Assembly (NCBI GenBank): GCA_004151065.3
Contig: NWUY0300031075.1
Span: forward strand, 1-11,872
From: Larix sibirica
Taxonomy: Eukaryota > Streptophyta > Pinopsida > Pinales > Pinaceae
Length of the DNA: 11,872 bases
Direction: 5' to 3'
Positions 1-8,101 of this stretch are shown piece by piece; position 1 is the stretch's first letter, and every line of letters starts with the position of its first letter. A program made the translations under genes and the position numbers. The notes beneath the pieces are model-generated. The model made no database searches. It saw nothing but the letters and a program-made list of their open reading frames with translations, and was not told the origin of the DNA.

Positions 1-90
1 AATGTTGCAGACTCATTGACGAAGTTTGTCAGTACTGAGAAGATCCATTGGTGTAGAGTATCTATGGGAATTGATGCCCTGAACTTGTGA
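1..90 (+). pseudogene. 3' end of Ty1/copia pol: C-terminus of the RNase H domain
   Basis: Frame 1 from the first base reads 29 codons and a TGA stop at 88-90. It contains NVADSLTKFVSTEKIHWCR followed by VSMGIDALNL. The N-[VI]-AD-x-[LM]-TK...W/C-R-x-S-[ML]-G pattern is the familiar last stretch of copia-family Pol, where RNase H ends. The rest of pol lies left of the window, so intactness cannot be judged. This piece has no stop or frameshift. The stop is followed within about 55 bases by a purine-rich tract and an LTR start, which is the normal order at the 3' end of a copia element. I am confident of the family; the copia lineage cannot be named from 29 residues. Confidence 0.85.
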
Positions 91-118
91 CCTTATAAGT
101 CAATGTCCCATCATTATG

Positions 119-142
119 CAAAAAAAAGAAAACATGGGAGAA
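119..142 (+). promoter_or_regulatory. Polypurine tract of the copia element
   Basis: An almost pure purine run, A8GAAAA then CATGGGAGAA, sits directly before TGTTGGG. In LTR retrotransposons this tract primes plus-strand DNA synthesis and abuts the 3' LTR. The core next to the LTR is GGGAGAA. Its position after the pol stop and before a TG dinucleotide supports the call. Confidence 0.7.
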
Positions 143-440
143 TGTTGGGTATGTGTTATATTCTTTGCATGTGTGTGGGGATTGTTGTCTGACATACCTA
201 AAAATGTGTAATTTAATCCAAATTAAGGGATTGGGATATATATCTAACCCAGGTTAACGGATTAGTGTTTCGGATGTTGTTGAATGCCTACATATTGTAT
301 CATGAGTGGTTAATAATCATACTGAGAAAGATATAGGTGCGACTCTAAGGTTTGTTGTTTTTTCCATTTAAGGGTTTCTAGGGTAAATCTGTGTGTATTC
401 GCCATTTTTCTTAATAATTTGTATGCATAGCTTCTATTCA
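143..440 (+). repeat. 3' LTR of the copia element (right end approximate, 440-456)
   Basis: The left end is TGTTGGGTATG, a typical copia LTR start, immediately after the polypurine tract. A TATA-like GGATATATATC lies near 231-241. Further on comes a T-rich stretch with GGGTTTCTAGGGTAAATC (about 371-388), which resembles the R/U5 part of plant copia LTRs. Candidate ends are ATTCA at 440, ATTCACA at 442 and CTTACA at 456. The partner 5' LTR lies outside the window, so the right end and the target-site duplication cannot be fixed. An alternative is that this is only the left part of an LTR whose other part lies near 3925; see the findings. Confidence 0.65.
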
Positions 441-902
441 CATGTTTAAAACTTACAAAAGCTGCCAATATATATGAAGAATAGGTTGAGGTGAATACAC
501 TTGAAGAATTTATGGTTGGCCCACTCAGAACCAGCGGCAGGAGGTGCATAACAAAAAATTGAGGAACATGCAATAGAAATAGCATAGCATACAACAGAGG
601 TACATACTATTGTTACAAAATTAATACACACTATTTCTACATAAGCAGTTCACATTGGTACAAAAGAAGGGTCAGTGGATGGCAAGGTACAAATTATAGA
701 TCCTTTAGTTGGAAAATTTGATGGCACATGGATTCCTTTCCTTGTTGTTCAAGAGCAGCCTGAAGCATAAGAAAATATCAGAACAGGGCCAAAAGCTAAG
801 ACAATCAGAAAATCATCCTCATTTACAGAATACCCTAGGAGAAAAATAACAAGGGTATTAGTTGCTATAGAAGATGCTACAACAACAAGGCCAAAAAGTC
901 AT

Positions 903-1079
903 GTTGTTGTTCCAAAAGAACTAGTAATAAGAAATTCCATTGTTGCTCCACAAGAACCGACAATAAAACAACAATAAGCTATACCAGAGAAGGATCGGAA
1001 GGAAACTATTGTTTCCCCACAAGAACCATTAGCAAAAGAATATGTTGTTGCTCCACAAGAACTAATAGTGGAAACTGAG
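903..1079 (+). repeat. Imperfect 36-bp (12-codon) in-frame repeat array
   Basis: Five units start at 903, 939, 975 (degenerate, 33 bp), 1008 and 1044. In the frame of the decayed ORF they read VVVPKELVIRNS, IVAPQEPTIKQQ, a worn copy with AIPEK, IVSPQEPLAKEY and VVAPQELIVETE. The consensus core is [VI]-V-[AVS]-P-[QK]-E-[LP]. A further related piece, VVVEAP, lies in the same frame at 1167. Spacing in multiples of three and conservation at the residue level suggest the array arose while the frame was translated. Confidence 0.7.
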
Positions 1080-1442
1080 AAAGAGAAGGAAAGTTTCTTC
1101 GATGAGCATGAGGACGAATTTCTTGGGAGTCCACCTCAGTACTTTCCATATGAGTTGCAAGAATAAGTTGTTGTGGAAGCTCCAGTACTAGTTCAAACAA
1201 CAAAGAGGGTTCACTATATTATGAGTAAGCTGCATCATTAAAGCTTCCTAGCAGTTTCTCTTAAATCAAAATTATCAGCTATGGAAGGCCAATAAGAAGT
1301 TAAGGATGAAGTTAGTTTCTTCCATAACAAATTTAAAGCACCATGTATCTCACACAAGGATGGATGTATTGGTCCATTCCCTTCAATAAATCATGAGGGT
1401 CACCGTCTTCTCTATATGAGGGTGACTAAGCAGTGAACAAAC

Positions 1443-1570
1443 CCATTGCTATGGAAGTAGTGAATCAAACCATTGATATGGAAACAGTGAATCAACCCAA
1501 CCCATTGCTATAGAAACATGGAGTTAACATATTTCTATGGAAGTAATGAGTCAACCTATTGATCCAAGGA
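1443..1570 (+). repeat. Imperfect 27-bp (9-codon) repeat array
   Basis: Units begin near 1443, 1470, 1502, 1528 and 1555 and share CCATTGCTATGGAAGTAGTG-like text. The first two read PIAMEVVNQ and TIDMETVNQ in frame 2. After a 5-bp insertion (CCCAA) the later units continue in frame 1 as PIAIET, HISMEVMSQ and PIDPRKW. The 9-codon period fits a protein repeat that later suffered small indels. It sits just upstream of the open block at 1572-1760. Confidence 0.6.
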
Positions 1571-3408
1571 AATGGTTGATCCTAATGCTGCCACTATTGG
1601 TATAGCTACCGAAATTCTTTTTGATATTGTATTGAAGGTTACCTTTGAAGATGGCCTTGTTAATCAGAGTATAGGAAAAGTTGATAGACCTGATGAAGAA
1701 GCTGTTGCAGAATTTGTAGATAACATTATGAAATTAGTCATCAATACCTTTACTACATAATTTGTTGGTGAAGCTACTCCATAACCAACTATTCAATCCG
1801 TAGGGGTTCAAATAAAGTAGACAGAGCCAACCGATATCCTAGAAGTATAGCAATTAAAATCACAAAGGGAAAAATGGAGGCATATTGTTGAGGCTTATGG
1901 ACAAGGGTTAATACCCCTAGCTGAATGCAGATTGAGGATTAACACTTTAAGAGAGTAGTGGGGTGAGTTGTATACTTATGACATAATAAAAGGGCAGAGT
2001 TTAGAGAGGAAAGGTAGAAACTTCCCGAAGTAGATAAAGAAGTGAAAAGGATAAAAGGGAGAAACACCAGGTCAAGAACACGTCTCATTCTCTTCTTAGT
2101 TGCAGAGAACCTTATGTTATGTATTCCATGTTTCTACAACAGAGGTAGATGGTGTTTATGCTTGAATCCATAGCTGAGGAAATACCTTATGATGTCTCAA
2201 CTTTGGAATTGTTCCTAAATACCTTCTTTGCTTGTAATTATGTGGATAAAAATTTGTTATGCTCAGCATGAGATCATTTTATCTCATGATTGGAAATTAA
2301 ATCTAAACCCATTTGTGGGGGACATTAAATTAAGTGCCTTAACATCTACATGAATAATAAAAATTAAATGGGGCCATACACATACCACCATAGATGCAAA
2401 TGAGCAAGATGTTCATTTGTGGGTTAGAAGGGAATATGGGTTTCCCCTGACCATTATAGTTTTACATCATATGCTTCTTATGTCAAAGGAGGGAATGCAT
2501 TTCCTCCTCAAAAATCAGCAAGAGGTTATTCATCACTATATAAATCAAATCAATAACATGCGAATGCAATCAATGCTGGAAAGACAATGCATGTGGCCAC
2601 ATCTGACAGTCACATCAAGAGGCTACCCTAACTTTTTGGAAGCCTTAAAGAGAGTGGAAAAACTCATATACTCCAAAATTAGAAATGGAGAAAATTGGAT
2701 TGGTATGAGGTTTTGTTTTCCATTAATTTGGATCCTAGCACCACTATACCAGTCTTAGTATAAACCACCACCACATGAAAAAGACAAATATTGGCAAGAT
2801 ATTGAAAATAAGTCAGGGTATTATGAGACATGGGAACGGGGGCATTCCTCCTACAATCTTAGTTACATACATTGTTATGTAGTCCAACCTAACTCAAATT
2901 GACTTGCAAGGTTGCACTGGGATGCACAACACCTCCAATTGGGGGGTGATGATGGGCATCTTTATGATCACCTTTTCCTTCATTTTTGCACCCTTTTTGC
3001 TAATGTCCATCTTCACTTTCAACATATCTTGTCCTCTTTTGTCTTTCATTATGAAGGTAATATTTTATCCACCAAATGGAATCTAATTGACGAATTCTTG
3101 AAAATTTTAAATGGATTCTCGTATACTTTGTATCTAACATGTAGGATAAGGTCTGCTACATAAAATGCCACCAAGGATTTTGCTGTAGAATAGGCTACCA
3201 CAGTTTGTTATAAAAAGCCCTACTTTGTTGCAGATCCAATGCTATGAGTCCATGGTGCACTAATACCATCATGGTTTCCTTTTGCCGCGGAACCACATTT
3301 GCTGCAACTCCATCCACGTCATTGCTACTACAAATCACGTCACATATGTCATCTTACTATGTCAACATGTCATGACTACTACTCATCCAATTACTACCGT
3401 GGATCCTA

Positions 3409-3444
3409 TCATTGTTGTGCATCTTGTCATTGTTGCGCATCCAT
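3409..3444 (+). repeat. 18-bp direct duplication in the Cys/His-rich tail
   Basis: TCATTGTTGTGCATC (3409-3423) recurs as TCATTGTTGCGCATC (3427-3441), a period of 18 bp or six codons. In frame 2 it gives the repeated HCCAS / HCCAS text that raises the Cys/His content of the last part of the unidentified ORF. Confidence 0.6.
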
Positions 3445-3509
3445 CCATCAACAAATTCTAATAGGGCTAACATAATTGAGGTTGTTCACTACAACAACGA
3501 GAGGGATAT

Positions 3510-3925
3510 TGTAGTGGTTTAATGGAATATTACACAAGACAGTATTCTTGTTTCATAATTGTTAAGACACTTCGAAGAGAGAAATATTTTGGTTGGGTTG
3601 GTTTATGATTGTATGCTACATTTTCATAACTATGTTTTGTTACAAGCAACGGTTTAAGAATCATTGATTCTCAAGCATGTTGCTCTTAACTTGTATATAG
3701 TAGTATGTTGAATATTTCACCTATATAAGAAATGGAATTCCTTCCTGTAAAGTAGTTCAAATAGGGAGAGAAACAAATAAGAATACTTGAAGTCTGAACT
3801 TTATTAATACTATGTTCGATGTTAGTATTATAAAGCTAGTCTCGTTTAGTTATTGTGTTCATGAATTTGTGAGATAAATTGTTGTTGTCACAATTGAGTG
3901 TTTAATCATTGAAGTATTCCCAACA
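3510..3925 (+). repeat. Probable LTR (3' or solo) of the unidentified element
   Basis: A purine tract, ACGAGAGGGATAT, precedes TGTAGTGG at 3510, and the block ends with CCCAACA at 3919-3925. About 210 bases in there is a good TATA box, CCTATATAAG (3720-3729), followed by transcript-start-like sequence. This is normal LTR architecture (U3, TATA, R-U5). No tRNA primer-binding site follows the CCCAACA end, so it is a 3' or solo LTR and not a 5' LTR. The left boundary is less certain than the right. The ends give only a short terminal inverted repeat (TGT...ACA). Confidence 0.5.
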
Positions 3926-4540
3926 TTTCTCTATAGAGGAAGGGCCCACTTTAGAAAATAGATGCCGTTTACTGTTTTTTTCATTAACTTAGATAATTTC
4001 CATTTCCCATTTTACAAAAAATGTGTTATTTTAATCATGTTACATCGTTTTCTACATAACTATTAATAATTTATTGTTACATAATTGTTAATAAAATAAA
4101 GCTACATAACTATTAATGAGTTATTTGTTGTAGAACTATGTATGCATCAATGAGTCTGTATGCTACTATTCCTGTAGTTAATGATAAATGTGTGATTAAG
4201 TGTTCTTTACTTCATGGTTGATTTTATTGCTTTCTTGCAAATTAATTTAGTTTTATTTTATTAGATGTAGGATTGGATTTCTGGGTAGACTATGGGAGAA
4301 TATTAGAATTTAGAATTATAATCACTCATGAATTTATATATATATATTTTACATGATACCTCACAAGCATACTAGCCCTGAGTTGATAATTAAATGTAAT
4401 TGCAAGGTAGGTGCCATGTTTAAAATAATAATATATATAGATGGAATGTTAAAATGTAAGCTTACAAAGACATTTAATGGTCAAGGGATATGCAATATTA
4501 CGACAAAATAATTAGACTTGGATAAAATTTTGGATAAAGG
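3926..4540. other. AT-rich spacer between two retroelement remains
   Basis: I see no gene here. It starts right after the probable LTR end. It holds a 25-bp tandem repeat (4052-4126), a short TA microsatellite (4335-4347) and scattered A/T runs. It could be the flank of the LTR element, or deleted upstream pol sequence of the gypsy element that follows. No reverse transcriptase or RNase H motif was found. Confidence 0.5.
4052..4126 (+). repeat. 25-bp tandem repeat, three imperfect copies
   Basis: Copies start at 4052, 4077 and 4102. Their first 16 bases are CTACATAACTATTAAT, TTACATAATTGTTAAT and CTACATAACTATTAAT. The first and third cores are identical and the middle one differs at three positions. 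The last nine bases of each unit have diverged more. Confidence 0.75.
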
Positions 4541-5850
4541 TTGGGAAATGAAATCTTATTCTACACGCAAAAAATCTTATACAACCCAACCATAATGAAT
4601 TCTTGGTGCACTGACTTGAAACAATTTCCACAAATTGGCACAACTTCATGTAGATTGAGTTCTAAACATAAAAGATCCATAAGGATTATATCTACACAAT
4701 ATCAATTAATAAATGCCATCTTGTTTCAAAAAAATCGCAATAAAGTGCTACGAATATGCTTGGAAAAACAAGAAGTTGATAAAGTCCTTGAAGAATTGCA
4801 TGATGGACTAACTAGGGGAAATCAAGATAGGGAAACCACAACTCACAAGATAGTAAGAGTAGTGTACTATTGACCAACATTGCTAAGATATGCATATGCA
4901 TATGTATAGACATGAAATTTTTGTTACATAAGGGCTTGAGGTGAGAGGAAACTAGCCATTCACCTACAACTACTGATAATAAATGAACCGTTTCAACAAT
5001 GTGGTTTTGATATCATTGGAAAAATAAATCTAAATTATTAGAAGCAACTAAAGTAAATTCTCACTGCCATAGACTATTTTATGAGATGGAAAAAATAGTA
5101 TGTTGGTTAAAGTTAACAAAGCATATGCAATTGAATTCATTGAACAACAACAAATACCAGGTTTGGTATTCCTTTAGTTCTTGTATTTGACAATGCTTTG
5201 CACTTGTCTTTCATGAAATTAACTAAATTTTCCTTAGAAAAATGAATTGTCTTATGCTATTCAACTAACTACTATCAGTGGGGAAATGATGTAGCTGAAT
5301 CCACTAATAAAAAACTTATTAGGATTATAAAAAGAATAGTAGTAGACCATTAGAAGAATTGGCATAATGCTCTTTATAAATATCTCTCTTAGTTAATAGA
5401 GTTACCCTAAACAATGTATTAATACTTACCAATATTTCTTGTATATGGAAAGGAAGTTATTATACCTCCTAATGTTTTCTTTTTCTCTCTCCAATTAATG
5501 AAAGCCTCTTGAAAAAAAAATTCCCGACCATTTAATGATGAATACATTTCCTACTCCAACTATAAGAAGAGAAGGAGAATACGAAGCATAATTAGTTTGG
5601 TGCTCATCAACAAGTAGTGAGAAGATGGTTTGATAAGCATTCCATGGGATGAAAAAACGTTTGAGGTATGGGATTTGATCATGGAGAGGGATAAGCTAAA
5701 TGAGTCTAAAGACAAGCATACCAAGTTTCAACACTTATGGCTTGGGCCATTTGAGGTTGTTGGAAATGTTGGCGTTGAGACTTATAGATGAGAAAACCTA
5801 CAAGGGGAAGTACACATCCTTGTTGTCAACGGCTAGGTCAAGAAGCAATA
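4541..5850 (+). pseudogene. Ty3/gypsy integrase pseudogene (zinc-binding, catalytic core and C-terminal regions)
   Basis: The first 110 codons (4541-4870) contain YQLINAILFQKN, VLEELHDGL and TTTHKIVRVVYY, the linker and HHCC zinc-binding start of a gypsy integrase. They end in TGA at 4871 exactly where the conserved YYWPT tryptophan is expected. In the same frame the core follows: FDIIGKI with the first Asp at 5009, VLVFDNAL with the second Asp at 5189, and NDVAEST with the Glu at 5297. The last two are separated by exactly 35 residues, the classic D,D(35)E. Later parts are FLVYGKEVIIPPN (near 5436), RRWFDKHSMG in frame 1 (5623-5652), and FEVWDLIMERDKL, FQHLWLGPFEVV and NLQGEVHILVVNG in frame 2 up to about 5840. 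There are many in-frame stops, and the frame leaves and returns around 5510-5654. The C-terminal ...VNG...K ending resembles the Athila/Tat side of the family more than chromoviruses; no chromodomain is seen. Reverse transcriptase and gag are absent from the window. Confidence 0.85.
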
Positions 5851-7640
5851 AATTCATTTACCATATCCATGAGTCAATTGATTTGTACATAGGTAGTCTA
5901 GTCTACATTTCAATCCTTTTGGTGTTTTGTTTTCATAAGCTATGTTTTATTTGAATTTTCTTTCCATGCATATTTTATGAAATTTTAAACCCATATTTTT
6001 TCTAAAATTTCTTTGTTTATTTTTTACCCTCATGTTATCATCTTTCATTGCCAATGCTATTGGTTTCTCTCTAGATTGATTGAAGGTCAAATGAACATAT
6101 TCATGACATGCTTATTGAGTAATGATTTTTGATATATTTATTACAATTAAGCATTGAATGACAATTGGCACTGGATGAGTCAAGAATTTAATGTGCTAAT
6201 GCTTGAGTTTGACCCCAAAGGGAAAATGACCTTCAATTAAAAAAATACAACAAAACATGTTGTGAGTGTTTGGACCATGAACATTTTGAATAACAGATCA
6301 TGGCTATGCTTACACCTTAGTTTGGTAAACAAATCCAATATGTTGGAAGATCCACGCATATACATTAAAAGAGCCAAAGATGAGAAAGGGTGCAGAGCTC
6401 AAAGTCTATAGGTGTGATGCTGAAGAATATTGTAATTACTCAAATAGATAGACACAACTAATTATCAATGAAAATCCCAAAAGTATTAGGTAGACATTCC
6501 CTAGAAATGCATAAATCCATTACTTCCCCTATCTAGTATTTTCTTAAGCAGATTTTAGAAAGGGGGATCTAGAAAGGTAGATCAATCCAAAAAGGGAAAG
6601 ACAATTAACTCCATTGGGGCTACATATTATCATTGGTAATGGGGAAATACTTGTGATGATGTGGTGACTCCAATGGGGCTATGGACACTCATGGGTAGTG
6701 GAGCAACACTTGAGTATACTATATTGTGGCTTGGAAAAAATCATTTAATCCCAAATCCATCATGCCTTATGATATAGAATTAAATCCATATCATTGATCT
6801 ATGCTTTATCAAAATAAATATCATCATATTTGTCTTTTAGCATGAAATAGAAGTTTATGAGACTAGTGTGTTGGTAGGATCATTGGCCTATTGCAAAGGC
6901 AAAGTGCATAGGGATCCACCACAGAGTGATGCTCAATTATTTTGAACATAAAATAAAGGTACTCCACTCTCCATATTCATAACATAACAAAATGCTTTAG
7001 ATATTTCCATCTCACCCACCATGTTTCCAATTGTTGAGAACAGTGGCTTTCCCATGTCCCATGACTTGAGGACCCCTCCTTAAATTTTTTTTTTAACCCT
7101 GATGTATCCTTGATTTTGAAAGTAATGAATATCTATTTTTGTGAAGTTATATTATGATTGCATATTTAGTTATAAATTCCAGTTTGAAAGACAATGCAAG
7201 TGCTTATTATCCTACTCCAATTGATTATTATAGTTTGGATGCATTCTTTCTGAATTATAACAAGAAGTGATGCAATGCCTTGCAAAATTTAGATCCATGC
7301 AACAAGTATCGTGTTCCTTTATAAGTTTAGTGAAACCTTATCATGCCCATTCATTGGTTTAAAAGTAAGAGATACCACATCATACTTGTGAAAAAATTCG
7401 TACCAATGAATCACATTTTTCATCAAGTTCAAAGCACTGCACTGCATTTTCTCAAAAATTTGAAAAAATGTGATGAACAAAAAATTATAGACACTTTTCA
7501 TCGGTCACAAATTTCAAGTCCATATAATATACATCTCATCATTCACAAATTTCACACTACAATGATACAATGCATATCATTTGGAAAGTTTAATACCAAG
7601 AGCGAGTGCTCTCTTTTAATTTGATCTCTACGTTAAGATT
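5851..7640. other. AT-rich tract after the gypsy integrase, no identifiable gene
   Basis: By position the left part should be the 3' region of the gypsy element, but no polypurine tract plus LTR boundary could be recognised. Frame 2 from 6350 to 7080 gives tempting text, but its stop density (about 14 in 243 codons) is what random AT-rich DNA gives. An imperfect direct repeat lies at 6607-6720. A 12-base T run occurs at about 7084-7095, next to GAGGACCCCTCC. Two short open frames at 7319-7624, one on each strand, look like chance. Confidence 0.45.
6607..6720 (+). repeat. Imperfect direct repeat, about 58-bp period
   Basis: ACTCCATTGGGGCTA at 6608 recurs as ACTCCAATGGGGCTA at 6666. Weaker matches follow: ATTGGTAATGGGGAAATAC against ATGGGTAGTGGAGCAACAC, then ACTTG in both copies. 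It is an old duplication with noticeable divergence and no known function. Confidence 0.5.
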
Positions 7641-8101
7641 TTAAGAGCTGAGTGCTATATTTAATAACTGTCGAAAATAAGGGCGACTCCTTATAGAGAC
7701 TTGACCCTTTAGTGTTTAATGCATTTGCGGTATTCCATAGCTGCATTGAATGGTCCTTCAAATCAGAACCTGGATGGCAAGGGACTGACTAGGGTTTTGA
7801 ACCTGGATGGCTTGTTGGTTTTCCTGGTTTTGGCGGTCGAAGAGATAGAAATATACTGCAGAATTGGAGTCCGCCATTCGACTTGAATGGATTAGTACCA
7901 ACCAAGTCAAAAAAGTGGGAATATATTATTTTCTCTGCAATAGATTCTTTAGTTTATTTTGACCCTATTTTTCCATTTCTTGGTTCGGTTTTGGGTTTTT
8001 TTCATACTGTTTCCAGACATCTGATGGGATAGAGTCTTTTATGTACGTTCAGGAGCTCTTTTCTATACATTTGGGTTTTCCTTATTTGGAATATTGGTGT
8101 T
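7640..8101 (+). promoter_or_regulatory. Probable 5' leader of the LINE element
   Basis: Base composition shifts here from very AT-rich to more balanced, and the tract leads directly into LINE ORF1. Plant L1 elements carry an internal promoter in this position; no specific promoter element is recognisable. The 13-mer GAACCTGGATGGC occurs at 7766 and again at 7799 (33-bp spacing). The exact 5' end and the target-site duplication could not be located. Confidence 0.4.

Larger units (their letters stand above)
443..3475 (+). pseudogene. Long decayed ORF of an unidentified LTR element, repeat-rich, no pol domains
   Basis: I do not recognise the family. Codons in frame 0 (starts divisible by 3) read from about 486 to about 2030 with far fewer stops than such AT-rich DNA should give. 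A clean block lies at 1572-1760 (MVDPNAATIGIATEILF...) and another at 1851-1955 (EKWRHIVEAYGQGLIPLAEC...). The reading then moves to frame 1 (about 2152-2265, MLESIAEEIPYDVSTLELF...) and frame 2 (about 2270-3475). Frame 2 has only about seven stops in some 400 codons. Its open runs are 2354-2755, 2759-2899 and 2903-3160, with WDAQHLQLGGDDGHLYDHL near 2920. The early part carries two short-period repeats and the end is rich in Cys and His. No protease, reverse transcriptase, RNase H or integrase motif is visible. The ORF ends about 35 bases before a probable LTR, so it was probably the main protein (gag-like or novel) of a non-autonomous element. Its left end is cut by the copia LTR. Confidence 0.5.

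Noticed and set aside
310-631. Two overlapping minus-strand ORFs (310-594 and 446-631)
   Set aside because: They cross the copia LTR and the start of the plus-strand decayed frame, share no known motif, and look like antisense shadows.
1006-1203. Minus-strand ORF of 65 codons
   Set aside because: It is the antisense of the VVAPQE repeat region. The repeat lowers stop frequency on both strands.
2904-3086. Hydrophobic plus-strand ORF that looks like a membrane protein
   Set aside because: It is a +1-shifted reading of the longer frame-2 run 2903-3160. The phenylalanine-rich text comes from T-rich codons.
4335-4347. TA microsatellite as a possible promoter TATA element
   Set aside because: No transcript, start region or ORF is attached to it. 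It is a plain dinucleotide run.
6079-6237. 11-bp inverted repeat, ATTGAAGGTCA and TGACCTTCAAT, about 137 bp apart
   Set aside because: The arms are short, the flanks lack a target duplication, and such pairs are expected by chance in 12 kb of AT-rich DNA. Not called as a MITE.
6350-7080. Possible long decayed ORF in frame 2
   Set aside because: About 14 stops in 243 codons equals the random expectation for this base composition.
7319-7624. Overlapping ORFs on both strands (7319-7501 minus, 7343-7624 plus)
   Set aside because: Low-complexity, AT-driven composition, no domain, and neither connects to a neighbouring element.
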